The position numbers and the translations under genes were made by a program. The notes under the pieces were generated by a model. That model made no database searches. It saw nothing but the letters and a program-made list of their open reading frames with translations, and was not told where the DNA came from. Positions 1 through 11,981 of a stretch of 64,000 nt of DNA are shown here, piece by piece (position 1 is the first letter of the stretch; each line of letters starts with the position of its first letter). This DNA is from Aphanomyces cochlioides. Lineage: Eukaryota > Oomycota > Saprolegniomycetes > Saprolegniales > Verrucalvaceae. The stretch lies in NCBI GenBank assembly GCA_019828595.1, contig JAHQRK010000013.1, forward strand, positions 1,891,501-1,955,500. Reading direction: 5' to 3'.

Positions 1-863
1 TGAAAGGCTTTCTTGGTATATCCAAACATATACTCGATAGGGTTAAAGAATGGACAATAGGCTGGCAGAAAAATAGAAACAATGCCAGCTTGTCTGAGAT
101 TCATAACAATGCTTGGATGACAGTGTATTTTTGCGCCATCCAAAATCCAGATTGAATTACGACCAGGATACAATGAGACTTCCCCTGAGTGAGCAAACAT
201 GTGACAGTATTGTGCAAAGGAGTCTCGATCAAACGTTCCTTCAGTGTCATAATAGCCAAGTAAACCGTCAGCTCCAATGAAGCAAAGCAACGAAACACGC
301 GGCTTTCGATTAAATTCGCCACGGTGGACAATTTTTTCACCTCTCATTGAAAATCCTCTTTTTCGCAACATTCCTCTGTTGTCAAAACTTACTTCGTCAA
401 GAAATACAATGTTCCTTTGGGTCCAGTACAAGGAATCGACTTCTTCCACAAATCGACAAATATCTTGATGGTTGACATGAATTGCTCTTCTTTCCAAAAC
501 CTTCCACGTCATGCCGTAAGCATGAATAATGGACCAAATATGGGAGACAGGGATTCCCTTTTTGAAGTGTTTTTCAAAAGCTGCTTTCGCCTCGTCAAGA
601 AATGAAAGTGGATTCCCTCTGTAGTAAGATATGAGCCACGCTTTTTCAATCTCTGAAAACTTCCGTGCTTTGGGAGCATTGCTTCTGTTGTATGTTCCAG
701 TTTCGTTGTACTTTTGGATCCAATTTGCGATCGTCTTCTCGTCTTTGTGATAAATCACAGCAAGCTTGCTCTTCTTCATACCAAGGAAGAAGTAACCATA
801 TAGACAGTGCATGACTGTGTTTTCGCTAGCGTGGCGACTGACGGCAGACACAAGAAGGCTCAT
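1..863 (-). CDS. Tc1/IS630-like DDE transposase, partial (runs off left edge)
   Basis: The minus strand is open without a stop from an ATG at 863 to the window edge (287 codons). The N-terminal part reads as helix-turn-helix DNA-binding sequence (KTIANWIQKYNETG). The catalytic part follows: FLDEVSFDNRG supplies the first Asp, WILDGAKIHCHPS the second, and PAYCPFFNPIEYMFG the Glu. This is the order and spacing of the DDE_3 (Tc1/mariner-IS630) transposase superfamily. The enzyme would cut and rejoin transposon ends in the nucleus. No frameshift or stop is seen in the visible part, so the copy may be intact. The C-terminus and the left end of the element lie outside the window, and I could not identify the right terminal repeat in 864-1122. 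Confidence 0.85.
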   Translation of the reverse strand, partial: MSLLVSAVSRHASENTVMHCLYGYFFLGMKKSKLAVIYHKDEKTIANWIQKYNETGTYNRSNAPKARKFSEIEKAWLISYYRGNPLSFLDEAKAAFEKHFKKGIPVSHIWSIIHAYGMTWKVLERRAIHVNHQDICRFVEEVDSLYWTQRNIVFLDEVSFDNRGMLRKRGFSMRGEKIVHRGEFNRKPRVSLLCFIGADGLLGYYDTEGTFDRDSFAQYCHMFAHSGEVSLYPGRNSIWILDGAKIHCHPSIVMNLRQAGIVSIFLPAYCPFFNPIEYMFGYTKKAF

Positions 864-1122
864 GTGGATGCAGAGGACGGAAGAGATGAGACTATCGGCC
901 TTTCTGTTGTCACTTTGAAAATGGAGACAAATTTGATTTGCAGAAATATTTGTAATCTTGTCCAATCAAATGCCTAGGCGACGATTGTGGGAGATTCGGA
1001 AAATCTCGCAAAATCGGAAAAGCACAATACACTGTAATAGTGAGACACTTTAACTTAAGATGTGATTATTGTACGCCTTGATAGTTCGTCGTTTGGATTC
1101 ATCTGGCATTTTCAAACCATCA

Positions 1123-1667
1123 ATGGCATCCTCGACGAGCCCGACGATCATTCGCGAAGCCGTGGAAGCTGACATTCCGTTGATTTACGACTTTATACAC
1201 GAGCTTGCAATGTACGAAAAGCTCGCGCATGAACATGTCGGCACCCACGACGACTTGCGCGACACGCTCTTCAAGAACAAGTACGCCCACGTCATCATTG
1301 CGTCCGTGGAAGGTCAAGACGTGGGTTTTGCGCTCTATTTTTTCAACTACTCGACATTCTTGAGCCGCGTACGTTGAAATCTCGATTGCTACGCTCATTC
1401 GTTTTGTTCTAGCCTGGTTTGTACCTTGAAGACTTGTTCGTCCGTCCGACGGTCCGTGGCCGTGGCGTTGGCACGACTCTGATGAAACATTTGGCCAACT
1501 TGGCCTTGGCCAAAGGCTGCGGTCGCATGGAATGGAGCGCTATCAATTGGAACACGCCAGCCATCAACTTTTACTTGGGCAAGACTGTCGGCGCGACATG
1601 CATGAAGGAATGGGACATCTATCGACTCCAAGGAGATAGTCTTGACCGCTTCGCGCAACAAGAATAA
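1123..1667 (+). CDS. GNAT family N-acetyltransferase (diamine/thialysine type), two exons
   Basis: Two reading frames join across a 44-nt GT..AG intron (1369-1412). Exon 1 is 1123-1368 and exon 2 is 1413-1667, giving 166 residues. Splicing joins STFLSR to PGLYLEDLFVRP, the usual core of SSAT-like acetyltransferases. The acetyl-CoA site is RGRGVGTTLM in the second exon. The N-terminus (TIIREAVEADIPLIYDFI) matches the start of the GNAT fold. Family members acetylate polyamines or thialysine in the cytosol; the substrate here is inferred. An in-frame ATG at 1069 would add 18 residues, but the ATG at 1123 gives the expected family N-terminus. It is a stand-alone host gene with no obvious damage. 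Confidence 0.88.
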
Positions 1668-2216
1668 GCACATTTAAAGCACCAGATTCGCTTGCCTCCA
1701 TGATCTATTACAGGACGGAATTTTGACAAAGTATAGTCAAAGATTGTAAACTCGACCAAAACAGCTTGGAACTCAAAGAATTCCGCACCTGAGTGCTCAT
1801 TTCCACAAGTCATCACAATTGAGCAATAGAGCTCTCGATGAGTGACTATCCACGTCTACAGCCATTATTGCGAAGTTGCCCACTAACAGGTCATGCTAAG
1901 CGCCCCTGTAACTGCTCCCCCAGATTCCCCCTCAGTCTGACCCTTTCCTTTCCCCTTTACCTTCCTTTAGGTTGCAATAAAACTCTCCCGATGTTGTAGC
2001 AAATGTATATTCTTTAATGTACAGAGTGTAGTCAAACATTTAGAGGATGATGGAATTGGCAATCTACGATGGAAGCCCCCCCCCCCGAGTCTGCAACCCA
2101 ATGTGTGTTGCAACACCGCCATGTTGTTGGTGCCTAAGACGAAGTCGATCAAATTTTACACGAGACGTCTATGTTAATAAATACAATCATCTACATGACT
2201 ATGACCGAGCAGTCAT
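1668..2216. other. Intergenic, no gene seen
   Basis: Short spacer between convergent genes. It contains a C-run near 2078-2090 and no convincing reading frame or RNA gene. Confidence 0.6.
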
Positions 2217-3533
2217 TTAACTACATTTGATCGAGACGCGCTGCATGGACGCGCACGTGTGGTTTCTTGGCTTGGTGAAGCCACACGCACAGCAGACAGT
2301 ATGCACGAGATCGTCTCCATATTGTTCCAAGTACGCGACAATGTGCGTGTGTCCATTCCGCTTGGCGCCTTCGATGGCCTTCTCAGAGCATCCATCAGAA
2401 CGATGGCGGTGCAAAAACTGGACGACATCCATGTGTCCATTAGTCGCCGCGGCGTCCATGGCTTGCATCGTGCATCCAGCGCGGGGTCTGGCTTGTTGGA
2501 GGTACATCAAGACGGCTAGATGTCCACTGGCGGCGGCTTCCGCGATGGTTTCAGAGCCCCATCGCTCGTTGCGGTTCTTGTGAAGCCACTCCACGACTTT
2601 GACATGGCCGTTCGCTGCTGCTGAATGCAGCGCTGCACGAGTACAACCTTCATTTCGATACGTGCCGAGAAACTCGACGACTTTCAAGTGGCCATGTTGA
2701 GCTGCCAGGTCCATCGCCGCTTTCGTACATCCTTCTCGGCGGTTAAAGTGCAAAAATTGGACGACTTGCAAGTAACCACCAGCTGCTGCCAGGTCCATAG
2801 CTCGTGGGGACGACGGTCCACCGACTTGGTGAACATATTTCACAATTTCCAAATGTCCATGAGCCGCCGCGGCAACAAGAACAGCACCGTTGTCAAACGG
2901 CAAGACTTTGTTCAAAAAGTAGAGGGAAGTTAGTTGTCCAGTAGCGGCCGCGACTTGCATGATATCGGTCGGATAGATGGATCGGTCGATGTTGAGACGG
3001 TCGAGGAGATCCACTTGACCCGTCGCGACCAAGTAGATAAAGACAATGCGGCGCATATGTGGCAAACATGTGAAGAGGAGGTCGAGCCGTGACGGTCCGT
3101 GGATGCGAAGCCAAGGAGCTAGCCGATCGTGAATATCTTGGACGTGGGGAAGGCTGGAATGCGCCACGAGCGGTCGATACATCGACAAGGCAGCCATATC
3201 GTGGTAGATTCCGCGCTGGTACGCCGCAATGCGTGGCATGAGATCACTCGAAAGCAGCACAAGTGACATCGATCGTGGCAAACAAAGAATGATCGATCCA
3301 GAGCCGGTTGTCAAGATCCGTGACGGTTCAAGATATTCCATAAAATCAATACAGTCGATGCCAAAGGTGAAACCCCCAAAAGCGTGGGACGCTTTCGAAT
3401 CGTGGCCGTGAAACTCCAGTCTACGAGGCAGCGAGATTAAACAGCTCGTCAAGAAGCTCTCCAACTTTACAAGAAGCCAAGCCACCGCTTGGATTTCTCC
3501 CTCAAAGTGTATGGATTCAAATGGCCTGGTCAT
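2217..3533 (-). CDS. Ankyrin-repeat protein
   Basis: The protein is 438 residues if started at the ATG at 3533; the frame is open a little further upstream but without an ATG. The second half is at least six degenerate ankyrin repeats of about 30-33 residues, each carrying the pattern A-x-x-GH-x-x-V-V-x-(F/W/Y)-L-H (GHLEIVKYVH, GYLQVVQFLH, GHLKVVEFL, GHVKVVEWLH, GHMDVVQFLH). The N-terminal 200 residues have no motif I can name. Saprolegnialean oomycetes carry very large families with this layout, probably protein-protein interaction scaffolds. Partner and location are unknown. No intron is needed and the gene appears intact. Confidence 0.85.
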   Translation of the reverse strand: MTRPFESIHFEGEIQAVAWLLVKLESFLTSCLISLPRRLEFHGHDSKASHAFGGFTFGIDCIDFMEYLEPSRILTTGSGSIILCLPRSMSLVLLSSDLMPRIAAYQRGIYHDMAALSMYRPLVAHSSLPHVQDIHDRLAPWLRIHGPSRLDLLFTCLPHMRRIVFIYLVATGQVDLLDRLNIDRSIYPTDIMQVAAATGQLTSLYFLNKVLPFDNGAVLVAAAAHGHLEIVKYVHQVGGPSSPRAMDLAAAGGYLQVVQFLHFNRREGCTKAAMDLAAQHGHLKVVEFLGTYRNEGCTRAALHSAAANGHVKVVEWLHKNRNERWGSETIAEAAASGHLAVLMYLQQARPRAGCTMQAMDAAATNGHMDVVQFLHRHRSDGCSEKAIEGAKRNGHTHIVAYLEQYGDDLVHTVCCACGFTKPRNHTCASMQRVSIKCS

Positions 3534-6500
3534 CGTACAATTGACCAAGTCTGTAGAACTTGGAGCGTAAGTGTTTCATTGACCGTTACTATAAAGGCCG
3601 TGTGATTGACCAAAGACAGGCGTTGAGGCAAGAAACGAATGGGCGTTTTGCTGTCGTGTAGCACGCTCGGGTCGCGGTTGATTCAGTTACAGAAACTCCC
3701 TTGTGCGGTTTCCTACGTCAGTCTGTCTAGCGAGTGTGAATTACCCTTTATAATCGATATCTTGTTTGAATTCATATTTTAAATATATTGTCTTTTTCGT
3801 CCAAATTTACAGTTTTGATCAAAATCGACGAAATTTGTGTGATCAATCTGGCAATAGTGAATTCAAGTATAATCGGAAGGTACATGAATTAATGTGTGTG
3901 TGTTGGTGTGTTTTGTGTGTGTTTAAACAAATTCTGGACGCTGATTGGCTGGTTCGACTTGGTGATTGATTCAAAGTTTAATCGATTTCAGCCAGGTTCA
4001 GAAATTTTGAGTCAATCAGACAATATATTCATTTATAAAGGTAGTGAATAGATGTTTGATAGAATGACTTGCTAAGACACGATTTATGCTGTTTCGCCTT
4101 TCACATTACTCTTACGTAAGCTAAGAGGTGACTTTTGCTAGGAAAAACTAGATTAGGATGGTTTATGTGTGAGTAGATATAGCCAAGTCAAGATAGCCTT
4201 TATAATATAATTACTGTATGATATATATATCCTTTGTAAATGAATATTGATGATCCCCATCGATTGATATCTCACAGCTCGAAATGTCATTCAACTTGCG
4301 TCATCGTTTGCTAAAGCTAGGAGTTTACCAGTTGATAATGCAACAGGATGGAGCAAAAATGAGCTTGACAGACGATTATAATCTACAGTATATATCCACC
4401 ATCAACGTCGTCGTCGCGATGGTTTCATCCAAGGTTGTTTCAAGTAGGGGAATTGCCACAGTCTTCGAAAAAATCCCGAGACATCCACTATCAGGCGAAA
4501 AAGTTTCCAAGACGAGCTGGATTCCAGTCGCGAGAGGACCGTCGCATCGCTGTCGTCAACGAAGCTTCTCTGGTTGTCGTGTCGGTTCGCCGCGGGGTCG
4601 ATCGCGTCAGTCATGTCATGCGAAATCCCACCTGTGGACCGCTCGAGTCCCCCTCTTGACGTGATGCTCCATCGACGTCGCCACCTTACCAGTAGAATAG
4701 CAGTGCTTTGCACTCTTGTCCTTTTCAAGAGGCCAAGCACGTCGTGAAGGATCGTAAACCACCGCTGCGAACGATAACTTGAATTCGATCTGGTCTGAAT
4801 GGCTTCGATAATTCGATATAGAAGACTTGGATGCGACACACTCACTGAGGTGAGATTCACCCGTCAGTCATAAACTCTAAACGCCTTAAAAGCATAAAAG
4901 TTTGCCTCGTTTAGTAGTCTATCTCGTGTAAAAATAGAGTTTAGAATCTCTCAATCTCGATGGAATCGTCTTATTCTGACATGCATGATAACTTTTATAG
5001 AGCTCAACTCTATCCAAGTTGTTATTCTCTGTCACGAGCTGAGTCGCGGAACGAGAGTCAGTCGTTGCTTGCGTGCGTTGTATTTTGCTGGCCACCTTGG
5101 CCTGTTTCTTCTATCAGCCACAAGAGTGAATCAGTCGCGCCGCGCTTCGATTTCGAAACAAAGCGAGCGACTTTCTTCAAACTTTGCCATGGCGATCCCA
5201 TGAGAACATTTCCACGCAGTGTTTCGAGAGGGTTATCGCTTGAGAATCGACTGAAATCAAAGGCGAGCGACGCCAAGGACGTTGGACAAAGGTAGCTGGT
5301 CCTGTGGGTTGCATTCGTGCGATTGGATGCGGCGTCTCATGTTCAGACGTCGCCGTCAATCGGCGTGGATGAAAAAGCCTCAACGATCTAGAAAAGAAGC
5401 CAACGCGGCGATTCTCGAGCTTCCAAGAATTCACCCGCGCGACGAATCCATCATGGCATATTCCACAGTCGACCCAGGGGTGGACAGTGGCAAATTATCG
5501 AAGGCCACTCCGAAACAACGTCGTGGTCCAGTAAATAGGTCATCCACTAAGTTTCACTGAATTCGATGATATTTCACTGAGCAAGACGCGCGCCGGTGAT
5601 GTTTTTACTTCTTGCTAGTTCGACAAGCTACCAGAGTCCATCTCGCGAACGCCGTCGTCGTTGAAAGAGCAGTCGTTGGCATCGCGCGTGTCAAGACTGT
5701 TGCAGATGGACGAAGTCAAGGGGCTATCGGGATTGGGAATACTGTTTTCAATGGAAGAAGGTGACCAACTACGTGTCTCGAGCTTGTACCACCGGGGAAT
5801 TCAACGGGGAAGACGATGAACGAACTGCTGAGAACATGAAGCCGGTCGGAGGAAGGCGAGTTCCTGTTGAGGGCTGCTCGGGAAATGGCTCCACGTTGTG
5901 TGCAAGATATTGTCAGAGGACGAGAGTTGGATGATTGCATTCGGGAGACGACGACGCGTTGCAAGCCTTGAGGCTATGAAGTCAGGTGTCGCATCATTTC
6001 ATTCGTTGGAATTCCTGGAACTGAGAGGCTGTCAGAGGGGTGGGGAGCTTGTAGTCAATCGTGTCGTCCGTACGAAACAAAATCTGTGTTGGTTCGGATG
6101 GAAGATTCTTCTCCCAGACAGTCGCAAGTTGGGGAAAGCATTGCGTCAATGTTTGCCATGTTCTTCTTGTTACTAGAAGGGATGGAGCTACAGTAATCCA
6201 GTGAGTTTGAACAAGCTCTCGTCTTGTTTGAAGCTTTGCATCGCGAATGTGTTGGCAATGGCAACTTTTTTTTCACTGGATTGCGTGGAGAGCATCTGGA
6301 CGTCACACAACGCCAAAGGTTCTGTTTTGGGACGACAAGGGTTGGACGATTGCAATTAGGGAGACTCCACAGCGCCACGGAAGTCGCTTGCAATGTTTCT
6401 CGTCCTCGCAGGTCATTCGTGGTTCCGCGTCGCCGCTGAAAACCATTCGCCGCTTGAGCTGCTCTAGATCCAGAAGTGCACGTGTTTTCGCACGACTCCA

Positions 6501-6680
6501 GGACGAGCTCGGAGCCATCAGCATTGACAATCAAGGCTGTCTAGGTCTCGAATGTTTCGAGTCTTCCCTGCAAAAACACCAGAGGTGCTGAGTTATTACG
6601 CTCAGTGAAGAAAGCCACGTTTGTCATGATCAAACGTGTACCTCTGTAGTCACCTCTAGGGAGAGTAAACTTCTCCTGGA
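3534..6680. other. Gene-poor region, only short unsupported frames
   Basis: The stretch 3760-4270 is AT-rich and featureless. From 4284 to 6590 there are several 60-160-codon frames on both strands, but none resembles a known domain, and overlapping frames of similar length occur on opposite strands. I see no confident gene; a strongly decayed host gene or retroelement is possible. Confidence 0.5.
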
Positions 6681-6718
6681 TTTATATATCCCCCTCTCCT
6701 TTATATATCCCCCTCTCC
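6681..6718. repeat. Two-copy 19-bp tandem repeat
   Basis: TTTATATATCCCCCTCTCC occurs twice head to tail (6681-6699 and 6700-6718), an exact period of 19. No gene is adjacent. Confidence 0.8.
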
Positions 6719-8141
6719 CTCCAGTAGAGTCATTCCAGCGTCGTGGAAGTACGATAGCACCACTGCGAACGATGGTCCAATAATCATTGTTCCTGCCGTC
6801 TGCTTGCGTTCAATTTCTCACGATCCAACGACTTCAGCAGATCCCACGAGGCTTATAGCCCCCACCGTCTGCCCAGCCTCCCTGTGACTTACTTGGTTGT
6901 ATACTAAAAAGCGAGCTTAATAGTTAATCTCCTCGGAATTTTTCACTTTGGAGTGGATGGAAATGGGGGCTGCTCCATTCTGGTCTATTTGCTCACTGGC
7001 ATAGCTCTGAGCTTATTGAAAATCGCAAATTTAGCTAGCTGGACCACAAATGGCCGTGGGGGGGGACGGTTGGAGGCGACTGGGGGGGTGCTGGGGGGAG
7101 TTGACTAGCGATATTAGTACTTTGAGAAAAAGTGCCCACGAGACAACGACTTATTCGGCCACCTGGTCGGACTGGATGACGTGTCGTTCTCAACGAGGGA
7201 TTCGATTGGATACGTGGAGGATCGGCTGCCGTCTCGCCAGTGTCCACGAGGGAAAGAGGGAGACACTGGCCAATCTATTCGCAATCGCCTCATGGCACAG
7301 CCCACGGCCACTTTTTACACAGTCAAGTTTGTCCAAAGGTAGTAACGCTCTCCAGAGTCGTTCGCTTACAATGAGATCCTATTACTGATCATGTCCCGTC
7401 TCGTCGCCTGTTTCACCGCCTCTATGTCGTCAAATATAGCGTAGAACAACGTATTTCCAACTACGACGGAGCTAGCCAAGGTGGAGTAGGCTAAAAGACC
7501 AGCAGTCGACGTGGCAATACCGTCTTTTGTTGTCCAGATAAAGTTGGAAACCCCCCTCACCCCCCCACCGAATCCCCCTTTGTTTCCTCTATAGGAACGC
7601 TATCTGAGAGGACGATGGATTGAGACTTGGCATCATATCAAAGACCAAGATCTCCTCTGAGAAGCTACGCAATGAGTTGGATGCGAAGGACACATTTCTC
7701 ACCTCCACGGACGACCAGATGTCTGTCAGGTTGGACAAAAGAGCCACGTCAACGATTACGTGGGGTTTCCCCGCGCAGGATTTCTTTCGCATTCGTATGC
7801 AATCGTACTGTACTCTGAACAGTTTACGACATCCCCCACGGTGGCAACAACATCACGGCGATGAACGCAGGTGACAAGAAGCTGCCGCTCTTTGACGTTT
7901 TCAACGTTACGACTGCACGTAGCGCAGACGTGCTCAATATTTCAAAGGCATCGAGGACGGCGGAGAGCCAAGGCCATGAGCGACATCGTAGCTATGTGCG
8001 TGGCAAGCCAGATGGTCCTCCGTAGTGGATAAAAATTCCAACGAGATCGTTCTGTTTATTCGCCACATCCAACGTATGTTACGACAACACTTGATCGAGT
8101 AAGTGGATCTGTGTCATTTTCAATTCCGATTTCGATTTCCC
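6719..8141. other. Gene-poor region
   Basis: Only short overlapping frames without recognisable domains. A minus-strand frame at 7366-7560 encodes a hydrophobic stretch (ASSVVVGNTLFYAIF) that could be a relic of a membrane protein. The rest shows nothing I can name. Confidence 0.45.
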
Positions 8142-8636
8142 ATGGTCAAGTGCGTCTTTCAAGAGTGCCGCAGCAACGTCCAAGTCGGGAGCACCAAGTG
8201 CAGACTCCACCGAAATCGAAGCCAATGCATCGAGCCCAATTGTCCCAACCAAGCGTACGCCCGCGGTCGTTGCGTACGCCATGGATCTCGCAAACACTGT
8301 CAAATGGATGGCTGTGTGCATTACCGTCGGTCAGGCGGCTATTGCGCCAAGCACACGACGGCCATTCGAAAAGGATTGGTTCATCCCCCGACTCCATTAA
8401 CTGACCGCTGCACCGCCAATTGCAAATTTGAACCGCTGCGGTTTGCATTGGACTCCCCGCCAATTGCCCTCCTGGACGTCTTGGACATTGCGATTATTCA
8501 GAGCCTCTTGCTCGACGGGAGTGCCAGTGATTACGCTGGTAAAGCCACTGAAACCAAGTGCGAAGCGCTCTCTCTCTTGCATGAATTGTCCGCAGTCGCG
8601 ACGACAGCAACATCGACGGTCTACTTTGCCGTGTAG
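8142..8636 (+). CDS. WRKY19-like Cys-rich zinc-finger protein
   Basis: The protein is 164 residues from the ATG at 8142 (an upstream in-frame ATG at 8103 adds 13 unlikely residues). The first 80 residues form three or four short Cys/His units: VKCVFQECRSN, CIEPNCPNQAYARGRCVRHG, KHCQMDGCVHYRRSGGYCAKH. The repeated pattern C-x4-C-x(5-9)-G-x-C-x2-H is the hallmark of the oomycete proteins usually named WRKY transcription factor 19-like. They are not true WRKY proteins and their function is untested; nucleic-acid or metal binding is inferred. The C-terminal half is low in motifs and slightly hydrophobic. The gene is a single exon and looks intact. Confidence 0.82.
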   Translation: MVKCVFQECRSNVQVGSTKCRLHRNRSQCIEPNCPNQAYARGRCVRHGSRKHCQMDGCVHYRRSGGYCAKHTTAIRKGLVHPPTPLTDRCTANCKFEPLRFALDSPPIALLDVLDIAIIQSLLLDGSASDYAGKATETKCEALSLLHELSAVATTATSTVYFAV

Positions 8637-11017
8637 AAAACTCCATAGACTTATTTAATGTGCAATACAAACCCCAACAACTTTCGAACTCCTTTGCTGA
8701 TCCAGCGAGCCTCTTGTCTATATACTCGGAGGTGCCAGCGTGACTGTCAGTGGTCGCAGTGGTTGCCAAGAAGACAAGAACGCGGCCAGAATTCCTGCTT
8801 GGTTTCATCCTAGAGGGGAGACGGCTCCCATCTACATTGTAGGCTCCAACTTGGAGCCTTTCACGGCCAAAGAGCTTATAAATATCAGGCTAGTCGCACG
8901 GGTTATTCGTGGGCTGTAATGATCGCTAGCATTTGACCAGGGCTAGCTTCAAAGCAGGCTTGAGAGATCCCGACGGCAGCAACGCATCGGGAAATGACAA
9001 CACACTCGATGGCATGCACATCGTACCTGTTGTGCTCGGAAAGAGTCGTCTGTGGGATATGTTACAACTAAATGCATCTACCGTCGTACCCATGGACTCA
9101 ACCTCGTTGTAAGCAAGGCGCTCATGGGGCCAACTCTGGCTTGGTAGTAGCACGCCTGCCCTTTTGACTGCGAACTTTTTATTCAAAGTCATGGCTCAAC
9201 GCGACAACTTCATCATTTCTCTCCCTCTATCGCCCTTGCTTCATCTGGATCGACGACCAACTCTGGCATTTCAAACCATCTCCACGACATGAGATTAGCC
9301 CAAGCAGTCCACCTTTGGTGGGATTTGCAAAATGTACAATCAACAGAAAGGTTAACCACAGAGTGTGCCTTTTATCCTTCATTTTTACGAGTATTGTCAT
9401 CGACTTGGCCCAATCATATCGCAAGTAAACAACCCAAGTTTCACTTACAATGTTAATATTGCGATATTCGCATTGACAAGAGATCCGTGGCATGGATGAA
9501 GTCGTTCATCGCATCGTGCGTTGACAATCCAATTCGCATTCGCTGGAATGATGCTCAAGGGTTGCGACTTGACTTGTGGTCGATGCGTCTGGTTTGGCCA
9601 CCATTGGGACATGCAATCGCAGTTGAAAGAGATGAGCTTGGGCGTGAATCTGCATCCAAGACCAAGTCAATGAAAGCTGTCGATCTTATGAGCGATTTGA
9701 CTGAAACTGCTGGACGAACGTTTGTTTTCTCGATGAAATGCAGTCTCTTGTGAGATCTTCCAGATCGAAAGACTACCGTATTTGCTTGTCTTTCACATCT
9801 CCCGCTGAGATGCGATGAGATCGCTCGAACTCACCTTTCGTATCAAGAGCGGGCTATGATCAACTTAAATCAACGTTTGCAGCCTTTTGGCCTCTCAACA
9901 CTAGCGCCCTAACGTTACAGTCGCTTTGACTTTGGGTATCATATCCAAAATCACCAGACTCTTCAACGCCAGCCACTGCAGATCATCGCACTGCAGTTGC
10001 CAACGTTTCACGTTATCAACACGAGATTTCTCTCTCTCCTACCGGTATTAGAATATGCTGTCATGGCATGGCTCAGTGCCAAGCCTTCGATATTTTCTTC
10101 GTGTTCTCCAGTCGCTCTGAGACAACGAATTTCCCTGCTATGGTTTCATCAAATGCTCAATGATTCAACAATTTGGTCGCTGCGCTTCATGGATAAGTCG
10201 ATAAAGTCAACCAACGTCTACGGTACTCCTGCCAGTGGCGCTGCTGCCGGCCACTCAATCATGTCGTGACATTTGACATGTGTGAAGTTCCAAATGCATA
10301 TTTACCTTTGAAATTTTATGAAAGATTGAATTTCACAGTTCAAACCAAATGGCCCCATGTCAAACTACAGCGTTTTGATTGGCTAGCATGGACCAACTCG
10401 ATCTCTGATTGGCTAAAAATGAGAATTACGTTATCCCGCCGCAGAGGAGATTGACGGGATCGCCATCCAACGCACGCAGAATCTTCTACTCGTTGTTGTA
10501 TTCTTTGGGCTGTAATTTGAGCGATGCGATCGCCAGCACCTAAGCCGAGGCCATTTCGGGTCAAATCCTCAACATTTTTATGCTCCAGCGGTCTCAATAT
10601 TCAACAGCAAGGGCCGGCGGATTCGTTCTCAATGTCGCATTGCCCTTCCGCTACTCATATCAAAGTCATTTGAGATGGACAAAAAGCCATCAAATCGATT
10701 TCTAAAGTGTTGGACTAAAGGTATTTTTCTCTTGAACTTGTCTCACATGTCGTGGTTGCTGCGCTGCGGCCGTCGCTGCCGCCCCCACCCTGCGCCCCCC
10801 CAGGAGCAGCAACCCTGGCTTGGCAAAGCTGACAGATCTTCGACGCTTTTCGCGGCAGCCATGTCTTCGCCATGGATCGGTCGCTCGATTTAGTGTGCTA
10901 TTTTAACGACAAAAACGCTCGATATGTGACACTTGCGAACGCCGCAGCCAATTCGCATACTGTTAAGGTGGCCCGAGACAAGCAAGCACCTCTACCTCTC
11001 AGTCTCTCTCTCTCGCC
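8637..11017. other. Long intergenic region, no gene seen
   Basis: About 2.4 kb containing only unsupported short frames on both strands. Nothing matches a transposon end, RNA gene or known domain by eye. Confidence 0.5.
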
Positions 11018-11911
11018 ATGCTGTCATGTGCTCGGAGCTTCCATGTCTTGACGTATGCGTCGATTCTCTTGTTCGTCGTCGCGATCGTCTTTGTGATCCT
11101 CGCCATGGTCGCGGTGGGGGTCTCGGAATCGCAGAACATGTGGACCGACGTCTTTCGCATTGTCAAAGCTTTTTCCAGCGACGCCATCCTTGCAGTTGCG
11201 ATTCTATGCCTTGTCGCGTCTATCGTCGTCGCGTCGTGCCCTGGCTCGATGCCACAAGCTAGAAAATGGCTCTTTCTCGTCTTTGGACTTGGGCTCTGCG
11301 TTTCCATCGCTGCGTCCGTGATGGGATTCGTCACGAGCTACCATGCGAAGAGCTGGTCTGGCGTGGCGTACCCTGCCGAACCAGACGAAGTGACGATCGC
11401 GATGGGATTCAATCAAATGTCCTGTGCGAATCGACTGTGTCATGCTCGAGCTGCCAAATTCACGTCGTGGTTTCCCAACGCAAGCTCTCCACTGGCCAAC
11501 AACTCGACCCAAGACCAAGGTCTCTGTGAATCCATTGCGTCTCAAGACGTCAAGTTCCAAAGCTACAAGATGTCGTGCAAAGCCTGCGCTGAAAAGGATC
11601 TGAACAAGTATGCCGCGATTTGGACTTGGGTCGACTCGCAATGCCCAATGAATGCGACCACGGACGCCTTCTGTGGCCAAGTCGTCTTGTCCACTGCGTC
11701 GAATAGCTCGATCGTGCTGTCGCCCTACTTGAAATGCCGCAAAGCCCTACTCAACGAGTGGATGTACTACGCAAAACGCGTCGCGGGGGGCGGCACGATT
11801 CTCGCGATTGCAGCATCCATATTTCTCGTCGTGCTCTTTCGAAGTCCCAACTCGACCATCCGCCAGCCGTGTCCTCGCGAGCGAATCGAATACTACGTCC
11901 CCCATGTATAA
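11018..11911 (+). CDS. Tetraspanin-like four-TM membrane protein
   Basis: A single exon of 297 residues. Hydrophobic segments lie at about residues 11-34, 54-74, 83-106 and 254-273. Between the third and fourth is a loop of roughly 145 residues with at least ten cysteines and several N-x-S/T glycosylation sequons (NASS, NNST, NATT, NSSI). The arrangement of three close TM helices, one large Cys-rich extracellular loop, a fourth helix and a short basic tail is that of tetraspanins and related oomycete proteins. The canonical CCG motif is not present; the nearest is SCKACAEKD. Likely plasma-membrane or vesicle organisation; the specific role is unknown. Confidence 0.75.
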   Translation: MLSCARSFHVLTYASILLFVVAIVFVILAMVAVGVSESQNMWTDVFRIVKAFSSDAILAVAILCLVASIVVASCPGSMPQARKWLFLVFGLGLCVSIAASVMGFVTSYHAKSWSGVAYPAEPDEVTIAMGFNQMSCANRLCHARAAKFTSWFPNASSPLANNSTQDQGLCESIASQDVKFQSYKMSCKACAEKDLNKYAAIWTWVDSQCPMNATTDAFCGQVVLSTASNSSIVLSPYLKCRKALLNEWMYYAKRVAGGGTILAIAASIFLVVLFRSPNSTIRQPCPRERIEYYVPHV

Positions 11912-11981
11912 TAAGCAGTTTGAACCAGTTAACTTAATCTAAGCCAATGTCGATTCCCAAGTGTTAGCAGTCAAATACTTA

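Noticed and set aside
4284..6534. Several frames of 70-160 codons on both strands
   Set aside because: No domain, overlapping opposite-strand frames of equal length and no consistent codon pattern; treated as chance frames or strong decay.
9487..10269. Two plus-strand frames of about 90 codons
   Set aside because: No recognisable motif, no splice partner and no neighbouring gene context.
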